Below, piece after piece: positions 59,101 to 64,000 of a stretch of 64,000 bases of DNA (within the stretch, counting starts at the first letter, position 1; each line of letters begins with the position of its first letter). The position numbers and the translations under genes are program-made. The notes under the pieces are model-generated. The model was given only the letters and a program-made list of their open reading frames with translations. It was not told the origin of the DNA and did not search any database. This DNA comes from Pseudomonas iridis (GTDB taxonomy: Bacteria > Pseudomonadota > Gammaproteobacteria > Pseudomonadales > Pseudomonadaceae), in the NCBI RefSeq assembly GCF_017980685.1, contig NZ_JACXXO010000011.1:1-64000 (forward strand), given 5' to 3'.

Positions 59101-60968
59101 AGCTTGCGCCGCGGATCATTGAACCTGCCTGCCTTCAGGGCGATTCTGCGCCAGCGACGACGGCTCATCCGCGTGGGTTGCTGCGCAAGGTCAGAAAGCT
59201 CTACCCGCTATTCTCTGAGGCGCAGGCCCATAGATTTCTCGAGCAACTGGGCGACGACCTGCTGACCCGGGCGACCCGAGTGCGGGCGCTGCGTCGTGAT
59301 CTGGAGCAACTGCGCGATGTGCTGGAGGTCTGGAGCAATGATCAAGCGGACATCAAGGCGCTGGGCGGCGAGCCGCTTGAAGTGCAGCGCAGCCGTTGGT
59401 ATACCGCCGAATTGATCGAAGACAGTTTTCGGCGGATCTTTCAGGCGACCGATGAAAGTGGGGTATCCCGTTATGTGCTGGGTCTTGACGGGCTTCGTGT
59501 CGGGCGATTGCCCGAATTACCCGCCGGCTTGAACTTCGATCATATAAAGAAGCTGTCGCTGCAAAACATGGATCAGGGCGACAACATTACTTCGTTCCTC
59601 AAGTCCTTCAAGCATGTCGAGTCGCTGGAGCTGGACAGTAACAATCTCTCCCGTCTGCCTGAAGTGCTTTCGCACATGCCCGATCTCCGGCGCTTGAGCA
59701 TGGCCGACAACCAGATCAAGCTGACTGAGTACACCTTGGCGAAGTTGAGCTACCTGCGTGATCTGCAAAGCCTGAACCTCAATGGCAACCCGCTGGGGGC
59801 GACGCCGAACGTGAGCAATATGTTCGACCTGCGTTGCCTGACCCTGCGCGACACTGGCGCCACCGAATTGCCCTTTGGCCTGGCGCGCCTGCCTTCGCTG
59901 GAGTGGGTGGATCTGCGTGATAACGCAATCAAGGTTCTGCCCAATTGGTTGTTCAGCACATCGCGACGTTTCAGCAGGGCACTCGATCTGCGAGGTAACC
60001 CCTTGTCGTTGAGCAGCCGCACGCATTTGCAGGACTGCCGAAATAATGTAGGCATCGGTATGGGCTTTCTGGAGAACGATATAGCGCGTCTGGACGAGCA
60101 GCAGGCGCGAGCATTGTGGTTCACCGATGGCGCGGGTGAAGATTGGGCGCGACGTGACCGGATCTGGGCTGCATTCAATGATGACCCGCGGGCCCAGGGC
60201 TTGTTTCATCTAATGGCGGAACTGGGCAGTACCGCCGACTCGCAACGGGTCAATGAAGATATGCGGCGTCGGGTCTGGGAGGTGCTGGAGGCCGCTGAAT
60301 CCGATGAGACGCTCGGTGAACAGGTCCTGAGCCTGGCCGCCAACCCGATAAATTGCACTGACAGTGCTGCGGTGAACTTCAGCAATCTCGAAGTTGCCGT
60401 GGAGGTGAGCCGCGCACGGCGGCTGGCGAAGGGTGGGAATAGCGTAAAACCTTTGCTTGCCCTTGGCCGGGGCCTGTTTCGGCTGGACAAACTGGATCAG
60501 ATTGCCCGTGAACATGCGCTCACCCACACGGCTGCCGATCCGCTGGAGGTAACCCTGGCATATCGTATCGGGCTTGCCGAAGAACTGGCGCTCCCGGGTC
60601 AGCCGGAACACATGCTGTTCAGCGGATTGGGCCAGGTCACTGAAGCGGATCTGACACTGGCGAAGGACAGGGTGATTACCGCTGAACTGTCTTCCGAATG
60701 GCTGACTTTCATGGTGCGCCAGCCGTTCTGGTGCGAGTACCTCAAGCGGACAATTCCCCGACAATTCGCCAGCCTCGACGAGGTTTTCATGCCCGCCATG
60801 GAAAAGCTGTTCGAAAACGAGAGCAAGCTGCCCTCCGCCGACTACCTGATCCAGATGGACGCGATCAAGCTCAAGCGCGAGCAGGCCGAAGAGGCGGTGC
60901 TCAAGCGCCTGACCAACGATGCGATACGCCTGGTGGATCTGGGCATCTGTGCGATGCCCGAGGGGTAA
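56136..60968 (+). CDS. NEL-type E3 ubiquitin ligase effector with DUF6543 and leucine-rich repeats
   Basis: Protein of 1610 aa. Residues 1-585 are a DUF6543-type module with a hydrophobic stretch at about 402-443 (LELGVTLATVAGLFVPVVGQ). Residues 600-1120 are helical and of unknown fold. Leucine-rich repeats occupy about 1125-1290 (HVESLELDSNNLSRLPEVL, LQSLNLNGNPL, LEWVDLRDNAIKVLPNWLF). Residues 1300-1610 match the NEL ligase domain; Cys1407 in NCTDS gives the CxD catalytic motif known from IpaH/SspH enzymes. Such proteins act inside eukaryotic cells; no secretion system is in the window. No signal peptide. Confidence 0.88.
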   Translation: MKTETENSGPQPPVLSNIMNVLLEATGDLDSAEALQKSLPDILLKGSASTLIALDQTARDLYTVQLKVEEDLRQLKPLHDFCISELTNALSSRWPAVFDVEKDLFSLPGYECGCSPTSTDEAGIETYPHITQTLLQAAMQNFTKDEETDDYPPGSQVRVVSSPSGVAGLTPATFAKFCRELDLGKRYQEHFQKVFGLVDSAGKVVATSPMTRDIATMKKHLLQMDTHLAGLKQHITSAGLQTVQRLITADGVISTKTLRYKNRPLIMQGIEILDSCIWGVVVFSERSFELYPHEWCLVYMANEPERPLYEYASFTAFKQYLTQKMSEKSYQQYLANSLDEDDKADFSRKFAKTADLGHIRQLTISVPLFEFMVQSHVGKLQIDARKLAVPTADIDEDVRKKRLLDYLELGVTLATVAGLFVPVVGQLMMGVAVGQLLAQVYEGVEDWQRGDHQAALAHLLSVAENIALMGVFVGGQKVLGTLAGKLQRAHPEFFGQFTAILDPKGQPRLWKPALEAYEHQLPAGFTVAEDAVELYQIRDKSVGRVDNQILSGVFDPATKRWQLEHPVRAQAYSPVLEQHLEGGWRLPAEDPEQWNSAPYTLKRIDPRLSEFVDQDLDVIRRLGGCTHDELNRAYIDNLALSPRLRDTVERMRIERQLDQLIRELENGDTHSGQPLPEQLHDLPKLRSWPTDRYIEVTDAEGVVSATYPSNAAHDAALRLVVSQAQLQEGRLLETVIKGLPPKEVETLLGAKVSVGRQREALAQTLGASFKADRRGVFDRMYQRYDQSDADEVRKLRSVFAEIPARYAQRLIDQASSVDRVHLRTTGRVSLRLGRKVRSGMAAVRVDRALSGFHVPHVANPDSEKLAIQLLPRLSGWDAGLRLTVRDRRLTGPVLEAIGDESAPLLNTCTLVKSSAGYEAFAGDGESLGRVATGPDSLYAAILKALPPRQRLAAGFPDPVAADSARLRAKLLDVGLDDRETCAQILADGKLAPRIIEPACLQGDSAPATTAHPRGLLRKVRKLYPLFSEAQAHRFLEQLGDDLLTRATRVRALRRDLEQLRDVLEVWSNDQADIKALGGEPLEVQRSRWYTAELIEDSFRRIFQATDESGVSRYVLGLDGLRVGRLPELPAGLNFDHIKKLSLQNMDQGDNITSFLKSFKHVESLELDSNNLSRLPEVLSHMPDLRRLSMADNQIKLTEYTLAKLSYLRDLQSLNLNGNPLGATPNVSNMFDLRCLTLRDTGATELPFGLARLPSLEWVDLRDNAIKVLPNWLFSTSRRFSRALDLRGNPLSLSSRTHLQDCRNNVGIGMGFLENDIARLDEQQARALWFTDGAGEDWARRDRIWAAFNDDPRAQGLFHLMAELGSTADSQRVNEDMRRRVWEVLEAAESDETLGEQVLSLAANPINCTDSAAVNFSNLEVAVEVSRARRLAKGGNSVKPLLALGRGLFRLDKLDQIAREHALTHTAADPLEVTLAYRIGLAEELALPGQPEHMLFSGLGQVTEADLTLAKDRVITAELSSEWLTFMVRQPFWCEYLKRTIPRQFASLDEVFMPAMEKLFENESKLPSADYLIQMDAIKLKREQAEEAVLKRLTNDAIRLVDLGICAMPEG

Positions 60969-60971
60969 CGG

Positions 60972-62951
60972 TCATTTGCCGCGAATCAGTTGGCGTAATG
61001 CAAAACGATTGGGATGACAGGCCTCGGCCACGCTGCGTGGCACCGGCAACGGCTCATTGTCCAGCCACGCGGCGAGCAGCTCACCCGACAGCGGCGCGGT
61101 GATCAGTCCGCGTGAGCCGTGGCCGCTGTTGACGTACAGACCGTCGAGCCATGGGCAGGCGATGTCCGGCACTTGCCGGGCATCCTTGCTCAGCGCGGCA
61201 TACGCCTGAGTGAAGGCCTCACGGTCGGCGAGCGGGCCGACAATCGGCAAATAATCCGGACTGGTGCAACGAAAGGCTGCGCGCCCCTCAAGGTCTTCAG
61301 CATTGAGTTCGTTGATGGCCAGACGGGCAACCAGGTCGCTGGAGATCTCTTCAAGCATCGCCAGATTGCCCAGGTGTTCGGCGGTGGTCGGGGTCAGGTC
61401 ATCGCTATTGAAATCGAAGCTGGCGCCGAGGGTATGTTCGCCCAGTCGCGCGGGCGCAACGTAGCCTTCGGCGCACACCACGGTGGACAACGCCTGACTT
61501 TGCCCGGTCTGCGCCAAACGGGTGATCTGCCCGCGAATGCGCTTGAGCGGTAACTCGGCGCTTTGGGCGAAACGCTTGATCTCGGCAGCGCCGGCCAGCA
61601 CCACGACCGGCGCGCTGGCGAGCAAATGGTCACCGTCGAAGGCTTGCCACTGGTCATCGACCCTGCGCAGTTCGACAGCTTCCTGATGGCTGAGCAATTT
61701 GATCTTCGGGTGCGTCGCTTGTGTCTGGCACAACGCGGGCGGATGCACCCAACCCCCTTCGGGATAGTACAAGCCGCCATGGGCCAGACCGACACCGGCG
61801 CGGGTTTGCGCCTCGGGCTGTTCGAGCCACTGCAACAGATCTTCGGGGAACGCGGCGGCCAATTGCGCGTGGCGTTCGGCTTCCTTGGCGTTGAACGCCA
61901 GTTGCAGCACGCCGCAATCGTCCCAGTCGGTGCCGCGTTGCAGGGTTTCAAGCAGGCGTCGGGTGTAACCGAAACCGATGACGATCAGTTGCGACAGCGC
62001 GGTGCCATGGGCAGACAGTTTCAAATACAGCACGCCCTGGGGATTGCCCGACGCTTCTTGCGCAACGCCAGCATGACGCTCCAGCAAACTCACTTGCCAG
62101 CCGCGTGACGCGAGGCTGGCCGCCGTGGCGCAGCCGGCCAGACCGGCACCGATCACCAGGGCTCGCCGCTCACCGGTCAATGGCCTCGGCCGCGCAAACC
62201 AGGGTTTCTCGGCGGCGGGCGGCGCAACGCCTTCGGGCCAGCCGAGGAACTCACCGCGCAGGATTTCCCATTTGTGGCCGATGCCCGGCGTGCGCTTCAT
62301 CTTGAACCCGGCGGCATTGAGCAAGCGCCGCACCCAACCGGTGCTGGTGAAGGTGCTGATGGTCGAGCCGGGCGCCGCCAGACGTGCCAGTTCGGCGAAC
62401 AGTTCGGCCGTCCACATGTCGGGGTTTCTTGCCGGAGCGAAGCCGTCGAGGAACCACGCATCGATCTGGGCATCGAGCTGCGGCAATTGCTCAAGGGCAT
62501 CGCCGATCAGCAGTGTCAGTGTGACGCGGCCATCGGCCAGCGTGATGCGCTGGAAGCCCTGATGAATGGCCACGTAATGCTTCAATAACTGCTCGGCCAG
62601 CGGCTTGAGTTCCGGCCACAGGGCCAGAGCACGGTGCAGATCCGCCGGACTCAGCGGGTACTTTTCGACACTGACGAAATGCAGCTGTGCACCTGCCACG
62701 GAATGCTGTTCGAACACTTGCCAGGCGCAGAGAAAATTCAACCCGGTGCCGAACCCGGTTTCGCCGATAACCAGTCGTCCACCTGCCGGCAGTGCCGCAA
62801 AACGCTCAGCCAGACGGTTCTGCTCAAGGAACACATAACGGGTTTCATCGAGCCCCGACTGATCGGAAAAGTACACGTCATCGAAGACTCGTGAACGCGG
62901 GCGTCCGTTTTCATCCCAGTCGAGTTGGGCGTGGGGCGATACAGGTTTCAT
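60972..62951 (-). CDS. mnmC: Bifunctional tRNA mnm5s2U34 biosynthesis enzyme MnmC
   Basis: Protein of 659 aa. The N-terminal methyltransferase (MnmD part, about 1-240) has IGETGFGTGLNFLCAW and WFLDGFAPARNPDMW; the C-terminal FAD oxidoreductase (MnmC1 part, about 260-640) has VIGAGLAGCATAASLASRGW and VNSGHGSRGL. It converts cmnm5 to nm5 and then mnm5 at the wobble uridine of several tRNAs. Convergent with the NEL ligase gene, 3 bp between stops. Confidence 0.95.
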   Translation of the reverse strand: MKPVSPHAQLDWDENGRPRSRVFDDVYFSDQSGLDETRYVFLEQNRLAERFAALPAGGRLVIGETGFGTGLNFLCAWQVFEQHSVAGAQLHFVSVEKYPLSPADLHRALALWPELKPLAEQLLKHYVAIHQGFQRITLADGRVTLTLLIGDALEQLPQLDAQIDAWFLDGFAPARNPDMWTAELFAELARLAAPGSTISTFTSTGWVRRLLNAAGFKMKRTPGIGHKWEILRGEFLGWPEGVAPPAAEKPWFARPRPLTGERRALVIGAGLAGCATAASLASRGWQVSLLERHAGVAQEASGNPQGVLYLKLSAHGTALSQLIVIGFGYTRRLLETLQRGTDWDDCGVLQLAFNAKEAERHAQLAAAFPEDLLQWLEQPEAQTRAGVGLAHGGLYYPEGGWVHPPALCQTQATHPKIKLLSHQEAVELRRVDDQWQAFDGDHLLASAPVVVLAGAAEIKRFAQSAELPLKRIRGQITRLAQTGQSQALSTVVCAEGYVAPARLGEHTLGASFDFNSDDLTPTTAEHLGNLAMLEEISSDLVARLAINELNAEDLEGRAAFRCTSPDYLPIVGPLADREAFTQAYAALSKDARQVPDIACPWLDGLYVNSGHGSRGLITAPLSGELLAAWLDNEPLPVPRSVAEACHPNRFALRQLIRGK

Positions 62952-63147
62952 GGCAGGCTCGGCAACGACAAGGCGGCCATTCTAGCCGATCAGGCGCAGG
63001 GCGCTTGATCCATGGCAATTGGCGTCTTGACGGAATCACGGAAGATCGCGGTCCTCCATAATCAGGAGGTCTGTGTGGCGTGGGAATTTGTGCCCTGTAT
63101 CCGTGCCCAATCCGCTAGTCTTGCTGAATTCTGGAAGGAGCCGTCCA

Positions 63148-64000
63148 ATGTTTGAATCCGCTGAAATCGGTCATGCCATCGACAAAGACACCTACGAGGC
63201 TGCCGTCCCTGCACTGCGTGAAGCACTGCTCGAAGCCCAGTTCGAATTGCAGCAGCAAAAGCGTTTCCCGGTGATCGTATTGATCAACGGCATCGAAGGC
63301 GCGGGCAAGGGCGAGACGGTCAAGTTGCTCAACGAGTGGATGGACCCGCGACTGATCGAGGTGCGCACCTTCGACCAGCAGACCGATGAAGAGCTGGCGC
63401 GACCACCGGCGTGGCGCTACTGGCGGATGCTGCCGGCCAAGGGACGGATGGGGATTTTCTTCGGCAACTGGTACAGCCAGATGCTCCAGGGCCGGGTGCA
63501 TGGTTTGTTCAAGGACCCGCGGCTGGATCAGGCGATCGCCGGCGCCGAGCGTCTGGAAAAGATGCTTTGCGATGAAGGCGCGCTGATCTTCAAGTTCTGG
63601 TTTCACCTGTCCAAAAAACAAATGAAGGCGCGGCTCAAGGCCCTCGCCGACGATCCGCTGCACAGCTGGCGCATCAGCCCGCTGGACTGGCAGCAATCGC
63701 AGACCTACGACAAGTTCGTCAAATACGGCGAGCGCGTGCTGCGCCGCACCAGCCGCGACTATGCGCCGTGGCACGTCATCGAAGGCGCGGATGCCAACTA
63801 TCGCAGTCTGGCGGTGGGCAAGATTCTCCTTGAAGGTTTGCAAGCTGCCCTGAAGCGCCCGGACGTTTATCCTCACGAAGTCAGCGCCGCGCCGCTGGGC
63901 ACTGCGGTCGATCAATTGAACCTGCTCGACAGCCTGGACCTGAGCCAACACCTGGACAAGAAAGACTACGAAGAACAATTGATCACCGAGCAGGCACGGC
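63148..64000 (+). CDS. pap: Polyphosphate:AMP phosphotransferase (5' part, runs off the window)
   Basis: The first 284 residues of a PPK2 class II enzyme are visible. Walker A GIEGAGKGETVKLLNEW at about residues 49-65, then FDQQTDEELARPPAWRYW and FKFWFHLSKKQMKARLK, the PPK2 core. It phosphorylates AMP to ADP with polyphosphate. Family members of this class have two PPK2 domains and about 500 residues; the second domain starts near the window end. GGAAGGAG before the start. Confidence 0.92.
   Translation, partial: MFESAEIGHAIDKDTYEAAVPALREALLEAQFELQQQKRFPVIVLINGIEGAGKGETVKLLNEWMDPRLIEVRTFDQQTDEELARPPAWRYWRMLPAKGRMGIFFGNWYSQMLQGRVHGLFKDPRLDQAIAGAERLEKMLCDEGALIFKFWFHLSKKQMKARLKALADDPLHSWRISPLDWQQSQTYDKFVKYGERVLRRTSRDYAPWHVIEGADANYRSLAVGKILLEGLQAALKRPDVYPHEVSAAPLGTAVDQLNLLDSLDLSQHLDKKDYEEQLITEQAR

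Noticed and set aside
57591..59168. 525-codon minus-strand frame inside the NEL ligase gene
   Set aside because: Antisense shadow; composition is typical of a reversed GC-rich gene and no domain is seen.

Overview
The window is a chromosomal segment of a fluorescens-group Pseudomonas. This rests on high GC content, REPIN-type palindromes typical of the group, an N-acetylglutaminylglutamine amide (NAGGN) osmolyte operon, an etfBA/ETF-QO locus with a PsrA-type box, a CsrA/RsmA paralogue, and mnmC and pap on the right flank. No database search was possible. All names come from motifs, lengths and gene order.

Left chromosomal part (1-28979). A small alpha/beta hydrolase is followed by two related lipoprotein genes, one broken by a stop codon. 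Next is a D-galactonate catabolic cluster (dgoK, dgoA, dgoD, MFS transporter, IclR regulator). A zinc alcohol dehydrogenase faces an AraC-type regulator. ETF-ubiquinone oxidoreductase faces etfB-etfA across a 550-bp gap holding a PsrA-like box and a 179-bp MITE-like element. Then come a periplasmic binding protein, two envelope lipoproteins (DUF4398, OmpA-like), a MocR regulator, several small housekeeping genes, an LTA-synthase-like phosphotransferase, an SDR, ynfA, a csrA paralogue, a YheU-family gene, and the leftward NAGGN operon asnO-ngg-M42 peptidase.

Prophage (28961-53886, about 24.9 kb). A lambdoid prophage remnant is inserted exactly in the first codons of asnO. A 20-bp repeat with one mismatch marks both ends, and the right copy still carries the native asnO start region. 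Gene order is lambda-like: int, xis and a leftward early/recombination operon; an immunity region with palindromic operators (CAAG-N4-CTTG), a CI/S24 repressor and a two-gene cassette in the position of lambda rexAB; then cro, a Rha/KilAC protein, O- and P-like replication genes and nin-like genes. ninG is cut short. No terminase, portal, capsid or tail gene follows; instead there are orphan coiled-coil and DUF4214 proteins, duplicated leader sequences, and an intact lysis group (GH19 endolysin, Rz with nested Rz1). Two LexA-type boxes sit in the element.

Right chromosomal part (53887-64000). The former asnO leader lies next to a divergent pair: a 591-aa protein and a 1610-aa protein sharing an N-terminal toxin-like module (DUF6543 type). 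The large one continues into leucine-rich repeats and a NEL-type E3 ubiquitin ligase domain with a CxD motif. mnmC and the start of a polyphosphate:AMP phosphotransferase gene close the window.

The most interesting points are the prophage inserted in the catalytic-cysteine codons of asnO, with the promoter swap this implies; the unnamed rexAB-position cassette; the CAAG-N4-CTTG operator set; a tRNA-like element inside an inverted repeat; and the NEL-ligase/standalone-module pair.
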